DNA from: Bacillus sp. IITD106
GTDB lineage: Bacteria; Bacillota; Bacilli; Bacillales; Bacillaceae_C
Length of the DNA: 64,000 bases
NCBI RefSeq assembly: GCF_019459225.1
Contig: NZ_JAIAZY010000017.1
Location: 21,063 to 85,062, forward strand
Direction of reading: 5' to 3'
A model generated the notes under the pieces. The model made no database searches. It saw only the letters and a program-made list of their open reading frames with translations, and had not been told where the DNA came from. Positions within the stretch are counted from its first letter, which is position 1. The number at the start of each line of letters is the position of its first letter. The position numbers were made by a program, and so were the translations under genes. Positions 46,311 to 54,627 of this stretch are shown in pieces.

Positions 46311-46331
46311 TTTGTTTATAGTATAAACAAA
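46311..46331. promoter_or_regulatory. Perfect 21-bp operator-like palindrome
   Basis: TTTGTTTATA-G-TATAAACAAA has 10-bp perfect arms in the divergent gap between the oxidoreductase and the MFS gene. Also seen is the direct repeat CTATACTA at 46371 and 46393, 22 bp apart, closer to the MFS gene. Confidence 0.7.
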
Positions 46332-46440
46332 ACACATTTAATTTTCATTATTTTAATGACTAAAAAATATCTATACTATTTTTGAAAATGCTCTATACTA
46401 GTTTTATGAAGTTCTAGATTTCCTGAAATGAGGATTTTTT

Positions 46441-47673
46441 ATGTTTAAAAGAATTACCGGGAATGCCCGCGCCTGTTTAGTCGTGGAGCCATTATTTATT
46501 CTCCCTTACAGTATGTATTTACCATATGTATCCGTGTACATGCTTGCTCTTGGTGTTGGGAAAACACAAGTTGGAATGATTGCAAGTCTAGGGTTAATCG
46601 TACAAATTTTTACTTCCTTTATTAGTGGCTTTTTAACAGATCGTTTAGGAAGAAAAAAAGCACTATTAATTTATGACTTAATTAGCTGGCCACTTGCCGT
46701 CTATATTTGGGCAGTCTCACAAAATATTTGGTTTTTTATTTTCGCTGCTTTATTCAATGGATTTCTAAAAATTCCTCAAACGGCATGGACCTGTCTTTTA
46801 GTAGAAGACACAAAACCAAAAGACCGGTCGATCGTTTTTACTATTTTGCAAGTCATAGGTGTAGTCGGGGGATTATTTGCTCCACTTGGTGGATTATTGG
46901 TAAGTAAGTTGACGTTAGTACCCGCTGTTCGAATCATGTATGCCATCGCTGGTACGTCTATGCTAATCATGATTATATCTCGACATTTCATGACCCATGA
47001 AACTGATATCGGATTACAAAAGCAAAAGGAATCAAAAAATGTCCCTTTAAAAAATATATTAGTTGAATACGGAAGTATTATGAAAAAAATAATAAAAAAC
47101 AACGGCTTATTACTTATCTTTGCCGTCTATATATTTTTCAACTTCCAAATGGTTATGCAGAACACTTACCTTTATGTATATTTAGTTCAAGCATTATCAG
47201 TATCTGAATCAACTATTTCTATATTCCCTGCCATTTCATCTGTTTGCATGCTCTTCCTCCTCTTTTTTGTCATTCCTAGATTCAAAGAGGAACTTAATTA
47301 TTATTATATGATGATTGGATTTTCGCTATCTATTATCGCCAACTCCATTTTAATCATAACAAAGGGGAGCAGCTTAACACCAATCATTATTAGCTTAATC
47401 TTATCTGCGGCTGGTGTACTCATCGCTAACCCATATTTGGAATCTGCAGTCGCTAATTCAATCGAAGATGCCAATCGCGCAAATATGTACTCCATTTTAC
47501 AGGTGTTCCTATTATTATTTATTTCGCCAGCAGGGGTCATAGCAGGATTGGCTTATAAAATGAATCCAAGGTTACCATTCATCATTATGGTATGCTCGTT
47601 ATTAATTAATATTGGAATCCTCTTATACTTAGCGAAACCCTTTTCGCGAAAAAGTAAACTTTTAAAAGCTTAA
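46441..47673 (+). CDS. MFS transporter
   Basis: 410 residues and twelve hydrophobic segments. The MFS motif after helix 2 is seen as SGFLTDRLGRKKALLIYDL near residue 62, with a conserved-looking central loop after helix 6. GAGGATTTTTT precedes the ATG. It is divergent from the oxidoreductase/MFS/MatE unit and converges on the next ABC operon. The group (two MFS genes, oxidoreductase, ABC system) looks like a sugar-use locus with an unknown substrate. Confidence 0.84.
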   Translation: MFKRITGNARACLVVEPLFILPYSMYLPYVSVYMLALGVGKTQVGMIASLGLIVQIFTSFISGFLTDRLGRKKALLIYDLISWPLAVYIWAVSQNIWFFIFAALFNGFLKIPQTAWTCLLVEDTKPKDRSIVFTILQVIGVVGGLFAPLGGLLVSKLTLVPAVRIMYAIAGTSMLIMIISRHFMTHETDIGLQKQKESKNVPLKNILVEYGSIMKKIIKNNGLLLIFAVYIFFNFQMVMQNTYLYVYLVQALSVSESTISIFPAISSVCMLFLLFFVIPRFKEELNYYYMMIGFSLSIIANSILIITKGSSLTPIIISLILSAAGVLIANPYLESAVANSIEDANRANMYSILQVFLLLFISPAGVIAGLAYKMNPRLPFIIMVCSLLINIGILLYLAKPFSRKSKLLKA

Positions 47674-47699
47674 GAGACTACCTTTTAGGCAGCCTCTTA
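47672..47699. terminator. Terminator after the MFS gene
   Basis: AAGAGACTACC pairs imperfectly with GGCAGCCTCTT, followed by TATTTTTTAATTTT on the plus strand. Confidence 0.75.
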
Positions 47700-47709
47700 T
47701 TTTTTAATT

Positions 47710-48570
47710 TTATCCTTTTGTACCCGAAATCACGATTCCTTGAATAAAATATTTCTGTGCAAAGAAAAATAATATTAATGGCGGTAATACTGCTACAAAA
47801 GAAGCAGCCATCAGTAGGTTCCACGGAGTCGTTGCATAGGCTCCTCGGAAACTAGCAAGACCTAATGATAGTGGATATTTTAATTGCGAACTTAAATAAA
47901 TCAACGGTCCCATCAAGTCATTCCATCTATACATAAATTCCATAATGCCCGCTGTAGCAAGAGCTGGGATTGAAAGTGGCAAAATGATTCGGAAATAGAT
48001 AGTAAAATATCCACCTCCATCTATTTTAACCGCTTCATCCAGTTCCTTTGAAATTCCTAAGTAAAATTGTCTTAGGAGGAAAATTAAGAACGCACTGGCA
48101 CCAAAGGATGGAATAACTAATGGTAAGTAAGAATCCACCCATCCCAGCTTACTGAATATTAAGTATTGCGGAATCATCGTTACTTGGCCAGGAATCATCA
48201 TCGTACTTAAAATTAGTGCGAATAATATTGTACTGCCTCGTGCCCGTAATCTGGCAAACGCAAATGCCACTAATGATGAAGAAAACGCTGCACCAAACAT
48301 TGTCACTAATGTGTAAAACGACGTATTCCATAAATACCTTCCCATTGGATGAGTAGTAAATACTTCAGTAAAGTTGCCCCATTCCAGTGATTTCGGAAGC
48401 AATTGCAGCTGGTGCACTTGCCCTAATGTTTTTAAAGACGTAGAAATCATCCAAAAAACAGGGAATCCGAATAAACATAATCCTAATAATAACAATATAT
48501 AAACAAAAATCTTACCAGTTAAACTAATTTCTCCGTATTTAAACGTCTTATTTCTACTTGCTAATTGCAT
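47710..48570 (-). CDS. Sugar ABC transporter permease, MalG type
   Basis: 286-residue CUT1 permease with six hydrophobic segments and EAA loop SKELDEAVKIDGGGYFTIYFRIILPLSIPALA near residue 185, ending in a TKG tail. AGGGGGGCG precedes the ATG. Last gene of a three-gene importer operon (binding lipoprotein, MalF type, MalG type). No ATPase or enzyme gene is attached, so the substrate is unknown. Confidence 0.88.
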   Translation of the reverse strand: MQLASRNKTFKYGEISLTGKIFVYILLLLGLCLFGFPVFWMISTSLKTLGQVHQLQLLPKSLEWGNFTEVFTTHPMGRYLWNTSFYTLVTMFGAAFSSSLVAFAFARLRARGSTILFALILSTMMIPGQVTMIPQYLIFSKLGWVDSYLPLVIPSFGASAFLIFLLRQFYLGISKELDEAVKIDGGGYFTIYFRIILPLSIPALATAGIMEFMYRWNDLMGPLIYLSSQLKYPLSLGLASFRGAYATTPWNLLMAASFVAVLPPLILFFFAQKYFIQGIVISGTKG

Positions 48571-48587
48571 CTAGTTCGCCCCCCTAT

Positions 48588-49538
48588 TTATTTTGAATCA
48601 TATTCATAATGAACTAGCCTTCTTGAAGCCCATAGAGATAGCATGGTGAAAGCGAAAATGATAATGAATAATAACCATGCTTGGGCGGATGCATAACCCA
48701 TCCTAAATTGTCCGAAAGCCGTATCAAATAAATAGAGTACATAGAAATAAGACATCCAGTCGGGGCCACCTCTAGTGATAATGTAAGCTTGTGTAAATAT
48801 TTGGAAAGATGAAATAATCCCCATAATAGTATTAAATAAAATGACTGGTGAAATGAGCGGAACTGTAATTTTGAAAAATTGTTTTAGTTTATTGGCACCA
48901 TCGATTGCAGCGGCCTCGTAAAGCTCCGCAGGCAAAGATTGCAAGCTTGCAAGAAAGATAACCATTGTTCCTCCGACAGCCGTCAATTGCATTAAAACCA
49001 TTGAAGGAATAACGGTTTTCGTATCAGTAAACCAACCTGGACCCTGAATTCCGAATACATCATTCAACAAATTGTTTACAATCCCGAAGTCAGGGTTTAA
49101 AAGCCAGGACCACAAAAATGCTACTGAAACCCCAGATATAATGGACGGAGCATAAAACATTGTTCTAAAAAACGCTTGTCCTTTTACTTTTTGATTAAGT
49201 AATACCGCTAAGGCAAGCCCAACAATGATGCTAAAAGGCACAGCAAGGACAACATAATAGGCTGTAACAGTTAGTGATTTATAAAATAGTTTGTCATTAA
49301 ATAGTTTCGAAAAGTTCTCCAAACCTATAAACTTTGGAGTATCAATAACATTATAAGAAGTAAAACTTAGTACTAATGAAGCGATAATGGGACCACCTGT
49401 GAAAAATAAAAATCCAATAATCCAAGGGGAAATAAAGATCCAAAAGGCTCTCTCTTCTTTTCTTGCCTCTGCTGATAGTTTAGGTTTTCTTTGCAAAGCT
49501 ACATTTTGATTAGTTGAAAGACTGGATTTTTGTTCCAT
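48588..49538 (-). CDS. Sugar ABC transporter permease, MalF type
   Basis: 316-residue CUT1 permease with six hydrophobic segments and EAA loop AELYEAAAIDGANKLKQFFKITVPLISPVI near residue 210. The N-terminal 30 residues are charged and cytosolic. GGAGGGACATTATAA precedes the ATG. It lies 17 bp upstream of the partner permease and 150 bp downstream of the binding-protein gene, with hairpins in that gap. Confidence 0.88.
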   Translation of the reverse strand: MEQKSSLSTNQNVALQRKPKLSAEARKEERAFWIFISPWIIGFLFFTGGPIIASLVLSFTSYNVIDTPKFIGLENFSKLFNDKLFYKSLTVTAYYVVLAVPFSIIVGLALAVLLNQKVKGQAFFRTMFYAPSIISGVSVAFLWSWLLNPDFGIVNNLLNDVFGIQGPGWFTDTKTVIPSMVLMQLTAVGGTMVIFLASLQSLPAELYEAAAIDGANKLKQFFKITVPLISPVILFNTIMGIISSFQIFTQAYIITRGGPDWMSYFYVLYLFDTAFGQFRMGYASAQAWLLFIIIFAFTMLSLWASRRLVHYEYDSK

Positions 49539-49591
49539 TTATAATGTCCCTCCGTTTTTTCTTAAAAGGGATAAACGTAGTTTGGATCCCT

Positions 49592-49666
49592 ACTAACACA
49601 TTAAAATACGAAAAATAAACTTAATATTTTTTGTTAGTAGGGGTGCCAAATCTTACGTGGCACCCT
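49592..49666 (-). terminator. Compound hairpins between binding protein and permease genes
   Basis: Two structures: GGTGCCA pairs with TGGCACC around 9 nt, and CCCTACTAAC (49592) pairs with GTTAGTAGGG (49634-49643) across about 32 nt. Together they probably limit read-through from the binding-protein gene into the permeases. Confidence 0.7.
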
Positions 49667-49690
49667 CTAACTTTATACTTAAGTTGAAGA

Positions 49691-51061
49691 TTAATCACCC
49701 AAATCCAGTGAACGGAGGTTCTTATCAATTTCCTTCAAGCCTTCTTCTACAGTCTTTTTACCTTCATAGACTGCAGTCATTGTTTGGTCGATAGTTGTTG
49801 AAATAATTGAGAACTTAGTGATTAAGTGGTTATCTGCTTCTTTACCATCAACAAATGCACCATCATTAACTTCTTTTACTTGTTCAACTGTCATACCAGT
49901 AATATCAGACATTTGTTTATACCAGTCTTCCATTAAAGTGGAATCAGCTGGTGTAGCTGAAGTTGCTTCCATAAATGATTTTGCAGCTCCATTTGGATCA
50001 ACAAGGAATTTTACAAATTCCCAAGACTCATCTGGATGCTTACTTTTCGCACTAATATTCCATGGGTCTACATATAGAGTTGGGATACGTCCTTCAGCAT
50101 ACGGAATTGGTGCAACTCCCCAGTTGAATTCTGCTGGCTTATATGCCCAGAATCCCCAACCACCGTTAACAACCATAGCCACTTTTCCTGACATAAATGG
50201 ATCGCCAAGTTGGGAAACTGCATCAAGTGCAGAAGGTGTTGGTGCAACTTTATACTTATTAATTAGATCCGTAAAAAATTGAAGTGCCTCAGCATTTTTA
50301 GGATTATCAAGAATTGCTGGTTCTCCCATAACTCCTGTTGTATATGCCTCAGGCTTCCAGAATTCCCCACCAAATGACCAAGCTTTACGTGCAGGTGAGT
50401 TGTTATCTAAAATACCGTAAACCTTGTCAGCACTTTTACCAGTATCTTTTGTTAATTTTTGTGCGTATTCTAGAGCCTTATCCCAGTTCCATGAAGTATC
50501 ATTCCAATCAGTTGGTGGGTATTCTAATCCAGCTTCATCAAATAAATCTTTGTTATAGAACAGGTAACTTCCGATACCTAACATAGGAATTCCATAAATT
50601 TTCCCATCAATCTTATAAATATCCATTAAGTGCTCCGGAATTCCACTTAGTTGTTGTGCATCGTTTTCAACATATGAAGTTAAATCTAATAACGCGTCCA
50701 TACCGCGATACGTTGCAAATCCTGAGTTAGCCCAGTTCGAGGACCATACATCTGGTACATTTCCACTTGAGAGCATTGTCGTTAAACGTTGGTCAATCTC
50801 ATCTTGTGGAATCGTTTCCAATTTTACTTTAATATCTGGGTGTTTTGCTTCAAAATCTTTGATTGTTTGTTTTTCCCACTCAATCATGTTGGCATCCGTA
50901 CGAACTAGCCAAGTAATCTCTACTTTTTTACCGCCTTTTCCACCACTGCTTCCACTTCCGTCACCTGATGACTTAGAGCCTCCACACCCAGTCAAAACAG
51001 CGGAAATAACTAAAATAAAAATCATCATGGAAATCTTGTAGATACTTGACGCTTTCTTCAA
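49691..51061 (-). CDS. Sugar-binding lipoprotein (family 1)
   Basis: About 456 residues. Lipobox AVLTGC (Cys near residue 26) and a long Gly/Ser linker precede a family 1 binding domain: VEITWLVRTDANMIEWEKQTIKDFEAKHPDIKVKLETIP, VPDVWSSNWANSGF and SGKVAMVVNGGWGFWAYKPAEFNWGVAPIP. I start at TTG 51061, after AAAGGGGG, which gives MKKASSIYKISMMI; the frame is open to 51139 but that leader looks unlike a signal peptide. A cre-like site lies about 150 bp upstream. Confidence 0.86.
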   Translation of the reverse strand: MKKASSIYKISMMIFILVISAVLTGCGGSKSSGDGSGSSGGKGGKKVEITWLVRTDANMIEWEKQTIKDFEAKHPDIKVKLETIPQDEIDQRLTTMLSSGNVPDVWSSNWANSGFATYRGMDALLDLTSYVENDAQQLSGIPEHLMDIYKIDGKIYGIPMLGIGSYLFYNKDLFDEAGLEYPPTDWNDTSWNWDKALEYAQKLTKDTGKSADKVYGILDNNSPARKAWSFGGEFWKPEAYTTGVMGEPAILDNPKNAEALQFFTDLINKYKVAPTPSALDAVSQLGDPFMSGKVAMVVNGGWGFWAYKPAEFNWGVAPIPYAEGRIPTLYVDPWNISAKSKHPDESWEFVKFLVDPNGAAKSFMEATSATPADSTLMEDWYKQMSDITGMTVEQVKEVNDGAFVDGKEADNHLITKFSIISTTIDQTMTAVYEGKKTVEEGLKEIDKNLRSLDLGD

Positions 51062-51207
51062 TCCAATTACCCCCTTTATTATTGTTCCTTTTGTTACAAC
51101 ATTTTTAAATGCCAACTGAATGATTTTGAGCAAAACCACCTCCCTTAATTTTTTTAAAACAATACTTTTTTCCTAATTTCCCTCCTTTTTATAAGACGAA
51201 AAGAAAT

Positions 51208-51221
51208 GGGAAGCGATTACA
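51208..51221. promoter_or_regulatory. cre-like site upstream of the binding-protein gene
   Basis: GGGAAGCGATTACA matches the CcpA cre consensus TGNAANCGNWWNCA at all fixed positions but the first. Carbon catabolite control fits an ABC sugar operon. Confidence 0.55.
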
Positions 51222-51670
51222 ATTCTCATTCGATTAAAGATTCAGTTTATTTTTCATAAATATTATCATATGTTTACCGGAAATGGAAGATTATTTTTTT
51301 AATAGTAAAATATTGTAGAGGAAATGCGCGAAAATCAACATTTCTTCTCATTTTCTGAATGAAATAAATTTTTTATCCAATAGTTTATAAGATTTGAAAT
51401 AATTTATAAAGCCAAAAAATAATTATGTCCTTAAGGAGAAATATGAGTATGTTGAAGGAATTATGCCATTTTCTAAATATCAAAAGCAATAGGTAAATGG
51501 TAATGAAGAAACAACTATTACTATGGTAATGATGAATATTACATAAATGACCGAAATCAGTAACATAAATGAATATAACCTATTTATGAATGTTTCATAG
51601 TGGCGTGAAGGATTTTTCACTTATTTTTTTGCAACTAAACAGCAATTAGTTAACAAATTTTTTTCCTTTT
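51222..51670. other. AT-rich gap with no convincing gene
   Basis: About 450 bp, strongly AT-rich. The only candidate is a 17-codon frame at 51443-51496 (MSMLKELCHFLNIKSNR) after AAGGAG, with only four bases of spacing. I see no homology or repeat to support it. Confidence 0.5.
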
Positions 51671-51672
51671 AA

Positions 51673-51703
51673 AAAAACAAAGCCATCAACACGATGGTTG
51701 ATG
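51673..51703 (-). terminator. Terminator of the AraC/VOC operon
   Basis: CATCAAC pairs with GTTGATG around six bases, then GCTTTGTTTTTTT on the minus strand. Confidence 0.75.
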
Positions 51704-52079
51704 ACCATTGCAAATCTTTTCTTGTTTCTCATTCTCAACCAAATATTCGAAAAAGCCTAATTGGTTTCCCCACGGATCTTTAAAAGTTCCCCATTTTGCA
51801 AGGACGCCTTCCCTTTCAAATATCTCAAATTTTTCTAACTCTAATTCTTTAAATAACCTGTCTCTCTTGCTCTAAATTCGAAACGCCAAATCGAATTGGT
51901 CCGCTTCCTTCCGTGGGAATTCCTTCTCCTACTTGTAACCAACAGCCAGGAATAACCTCCCATTCTACAAAACCTTCATGAGGAATGAAATCAGGCTTCC
52001 TATTTAGCAATGTTTGATACCAGATTTACCCTTTTTCAAAATCACTTACTCGGACTTGTATCGTCACTTCAACTACCAA
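51686..52079 (-). pseudogene. Broken VOC (glyoxalase/bleomycin-resistance fold) gene
   Basis: Read in segments on the minus strand this gives VVEVTIQVSDFEKG, then a TAA stop, then IWYQTLLNRKPDFIPHEGF and VEWEVIPGCWLQVGEG, and after a frameshift near 51863 DRLFKELELEKFEIFEREG and GTFKDPWGNQLGFFEYL. These are the two beta-alpha-beta modules of a small VOC protein (about 125 residues). One in-frame stop and one frameshift make it inactive as written. The TTG start at 52079 follows TAGGAGG. A hairpin with T-run (51673-51703) overlaps the 3' end. It ends a small operon that begins with an AraC gene. Confidence 0.8.
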
Positions 52080-52143
52080 TAAAAAAGCCTCCTATATTAG
52101 AAATACCTACAATCTATAATCCTCTTTGCACACAATTCAATAT

Positions 52144-52552
52144 TCAATATACATTTTAAACAAGGTCAACGCTTCTCCCCATCCAACTGCACACCCAATA
52201 CAAGCAGAAATATCCTTTGGAGAAGAGGTATAGCCTGATTCTTCTAAAAGTAAAAGCGTCCCGTCCTTGTACGGGCGTAGGTCAAAATTTACAGTTGTTG
52301 GTTTTCACCGGGAGACCATTGAAAAATAAATGACTTATTCGGATCAGCAGCCAAAATAGCACCACCGTCTTCGATATTTTCTTTTTGGATACCGTAATTA
52401 GACCAACGAAAATTTATTTTTCCTTCGCCATTCTCATCCAAATAAAAAACTGTATGATCAGTGAACCATGCATTCCATCCTTCTGCAGTGGTTAAGGTTT
52501 TATACACTTTTTCAGGTGATGCTTTTATGTATATTTCGTGATTAATGTTCAT
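52144..52552 (-). pseudogene. Frameshifted AHSA1/SRPBCC-domain gene
   Basis: The first frame reads MNINHEIYIKASPEKVYK and continues to FIFQWSPGENQQL, then a stop at 52289. Shifting by one base after GEN continues PTTVNFDLRPYKDGTLLLLE and GWGEALTLFKMYIEY to a stop at 52144. Together they make a full START-like AHSA1 domain of about 136 residues. One inserted base near 52300 therefore splits the gene. Such proteins bind hydrophobic ligands and often sit beside ArsR- or AraC-type regulators. It overlaps the VOC gene by 11 bp. Confidence 0.8.
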
Positions 52553-52910
52553 TTAAATTAGAGAATTCCACAATTTCTATTTGATTACCTGTAGGATCTT
52601 CTATAATTGTGTAACGGCCAGGTGGGCATGGTCTTGGTTCATCAAATAAAATTTTCACACTTTTAGATTTAAAATGAGCAATGTCCTTATCAAGATTCTC
52701 GGACTGTATACCTAAAAATACGTTTTGCATTGGATGATGGATCGTATTTTCGTCTTCCTCCAACACAATCGGTATTTCATTATGTTGAAGACTTACAATC
52801 TTATCACCATAATACTTTGAAAGCTTGAAACCTAAAACATTACTATAAAAATCAATAGATTCTTGAAGATCTTTTACACGAACAGACAGTACACAAACTT
52901 TATTTAACAT
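52542..52910 (-). CDS. VOC-family protein (glyoxalase-like)
   Basis: 122 residues, two beta-alpha-beta-beta-beta modules: VCVLSVRVKDLQESIDFYSNVLGFKL and NVFLGIQSENLDKDIAHFKSKSV, ending with YTIIEDPTGNQIEIVEF, whose Glu is the usual metal ligand. Such proteins include glyoxalase I and resistance enzymes; the exact role is unknown. AAGGAGGAG precedes the ATG. It is intact, while the next two genes of the same operon are frame-broken. Confidence 0.85.
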   Translation of the reverse strand: MLNKVCVLSVRVKDLQESIDFYSNVLGFKLSKYYGDKIVSLQHNEIPIVLEEDENTIHHPMQNVFLGIQSENLDKDIAHFKSKSVKILFDEPRPCPPGRYTIIEDPTGNQIEIVEFSNLNEH

Positions 52911-52955
52911 GAAATCTCCTCCTTCTTTAACCCTATTTTATAAAAAACAAATTAA

Positions 52956-53738
52956 TTAATTTCTTCTAGATTGCTTATTTTTTTCTGTTTCAAATAGAAG
53001 CATAGGCAAATTAATTAATATTGGCGGGTCAAAAGGCATGGGTTCTCTTAATTCGATTGTCACTTCTGTAATGGTGTCTTTCCTAACTTTTATAGGATCG
53101 TCAACTTTTCCCCTTAAAGATTGATCCAGTATGAAATAATCTTTTGGGTTTTTGCTCCACTTTATGGCAGCTGCTAATATATAAAAGATCCCTTCCGGAA
53201 CTTGTGAAAAAGTATATGTTCCTTCATTGTAAAGCACGGCTCCCATAATCGGCCTTTGGTCAGGGATTGGGCGTGGAAAAAGCCCGACAAAAACCAAGCC
53301 TTTAAATGTAGAAGGGGCTTGTATATGACAAGTTATTGATGAGGGGGATGTCAATGGAGTTGTAAAACTATTCTTATCCTTAAATAAATTAAAATATTGG
53401 TATAAAAAATCAGATTTAGTTTTAAATTGTTGTGGAGATTGACCTACAAATTGTTTAAATCGAGAACTAAAAGATCCAATACTTTTATATCCAACATTTA
53501 ACAAAGATTTTAGAATTGTATTTGAAGGCCTCGATAAAATTTCCTTGCTCGCCTCAATCCGTAGCGCAGATAAAAAATGTCTCGGCGTTACACCAGTCGC
53601 TTCCTTAAAAGCTCTTAAAAAATGAGAAGTGCTATACCCGAATGTTGCAGCCAGCTCCTCAGAAGTAATCTCTTCTTCCAAATGATTTTTCATGTATTCA
53701 ATCGATTTTTCAATAGCATTTAATAGTTCCTTATCCAT
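52956..53738 (-). CDS. AraC-type regulator with a C-terminal beta-rich domain
   Basis: 260 residues. Unusually the DNA-binding part is N-terminal: EEITSEELAATFGYSTSHFLRAFKEATGVTPRHFLSALR and the second helix-turn-helix NVGYKSIGSFSSRFKQFVGQSPQQF fill residues 1-105. Residues 135-250 form a beta-rich segment with GLVFVGLFPRPIPD, TYTFSQVPEGIFYILAAAI and DTITEVTIELREP, in the style of a carboxypeptidase-regulatory (prealbumin-like) domain. It may sense a ligand or partner. AGGTGAG precedes the ATG. It heads the operon with the VOC and AHSA1 genes and probably controls it. Confidence 0.83.
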   Translation of the reverse strand: MDKELLNAIEKSIEYMKNHLEEEITSEELAATFGYSTSHFLRAFKEATGVTPRHFLSALRIEASKEILSRPSNTILKSLLNVGYKSIGSFSSRFKQFVGQSPQQFKTKSDFLYQYFNLFKDKNSFTTPLTSPSSITCHIQAPSTFKGLVFVGLFPRPIPDQRPIMGAVLYNEGTYTFSQVPEGIFYILAAAIKWSKNPKDYFILDQSLRGKVDDPIKVRKDTITEVTIELREPMPFDPPILINLPMLLFETEKNKQSRRN

Positions 53739-54075
53739 CTTCTCACCTAATAACTATATTTATAAAAAGCATACTCACCATGTTTTACTTATTTATCCTA
53801 TGTAGATAGCACTAAGTTTTTTTGTTATTTAATCATCTTCGCTCTTGTTTCATCTCATTTTTTTCGTGAAATTCGAAATTTTTTGAAGGAAATCCGGATT
53901 GAAAGAGAGTCCCTGAGCCGGCCACTATGTTTTATTCTCGTATGTCAAAAGGACCGTTCTTATTGATAACTCCAATTCTAGAATAACTTCTACACTGAAA
54001 CAAAGTAGTAATAACCATTTCTTTAGTCACGTTATATAATTTCGGGTATTATAAAAGTATACAGAAGCATATTTT
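53739..54075. other. Gap with no gene seen
   Basis: No coding frame with a ribosome binding site was found. It probably holds the promoter of the minus-strand AraC operon and, near 54035 (TATAAT), a possible -10 element for the antisense RNA of the toxin locus. Confidence 0.5.
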
Positions 54076-54228
54076 AAAAAGACCGCTGGTGCCGGAACAC
54101 TCTGCCTAAGTTGAAGCACAACGCGGTCCATACAATAGAAGGTTCCCTCCGTGGGCAATCGGCTATGAGTATGAAATGGAATCAACTCACCCCTTATGCT
54201 TGGAGGCTCAAGGGTGGGTTATTTTTTT
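54041..54228 (+). ncRNA. Candidate antisense antitoxin RNA
   Basis: A plus-strand transcript from about 54045 would end at a terminator in which AACTCACCC-TT pairs with AAGGGTGGGTT, followed by ATTTTTTT (54185-54228). It would overlap the toxin stop codon and about 140 nt of the toxin message 3' region. This is the layout of B. subtilis SR4/BsrG-type modules. The 3' end is well supported; the 5' end rests only on a TATAAT at 54035-54040 without a clear -35. Confidence 0.45.
54076..54128 (-). terminator. Terminator of the toxin message
   Basis: GACCGC plus TTGTGC pairs with GGCACCAGCGGTC around about 22 nt, followed on the minus strand by TTTTTAAAAT. It leaves the toxin message with a long 3' untranslated region. 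Confidence 0.7.
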
Positions 54229-54302
54229 AGGCCAGTTTGTAGCATTGCTACGAGTAAGCCTGCAAAGGTACACGCAAAAATCAACGCTTCAAAGACCGAC
54301 AC
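54219..54302 (-). CDS. Holin-like type I toxin peptide
   Basis: A 27-residue peptide, MSVFEALIFACTFAGLLVAM plus LQTGLKK, with one membrane-spanning segment and a basic tail. It matches the Hol_Tox family pattern (S/T-V-F/Y-E-A/S-L-x) of Bacillus BsrG/TxpA-like type I toxins, which damage the membrane or cell envelope when their antisense RNA is lacking. Start is GTG, seven bases after GGGGGAG. A TATAAT at 54369-54374 (minus strand) is a plausible -10. Translation would be blocked or the message degraded by the overlapping antisense RNA. Confidence 0.75.
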   Translation of the reverse strand: MSVFEALIFACTFAGLLVAMLQTGLKK

Positions 54303-54627
54303 AAGCACTCCCCCTTTCTATAGAGGCATGCTGACCACCCTTGAGAAACCTATTCTATTGATTTTTTAATTATAACATTATTCTGATAAAACTTCTGGGT
54401 TTTTCTTCCAAACAGGATGAATGTCTTATATAAAATTTTTCTCATAGGTCTTCATTACTGTCAACCGAGCATTATACTTCCTTGCAATCTAAATATTTGA
54501 TTTACAAAATGTAATTGAAATTGCTTCTATTACTATATTTTTTCTTTTTTATTTTACTTTTTTAATATTTTTCATATAGATGCTCTTATGTTAGCATTTT
54601 TATAAAGATAGGAAAAGGAGCTACGCG
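54303..54627. other. Gap between toxin and ankyrin genes
   Basis: AT-rich, with no further gene seen. It contains the toxin 5' leader and probable promoter, a palindromic tract near 54330-54345 (CATGCTGACCACCC), and the promoter region of the plus-strand ankyrin gene. Confidence 0.4.

Noticed and set aside
46371..46400. Direct repeat CTATACTA, 22 bp apart, as an activator site
   Set aside because: Only two copies in AT-rich promoter DNA; could be -10-like elements by chance.
51443..51496. 17-codon peptide after AAGGAG
   Set aside because: Spacing to the start is too short, there is no recognisable family, and the region is otherwise featureless.
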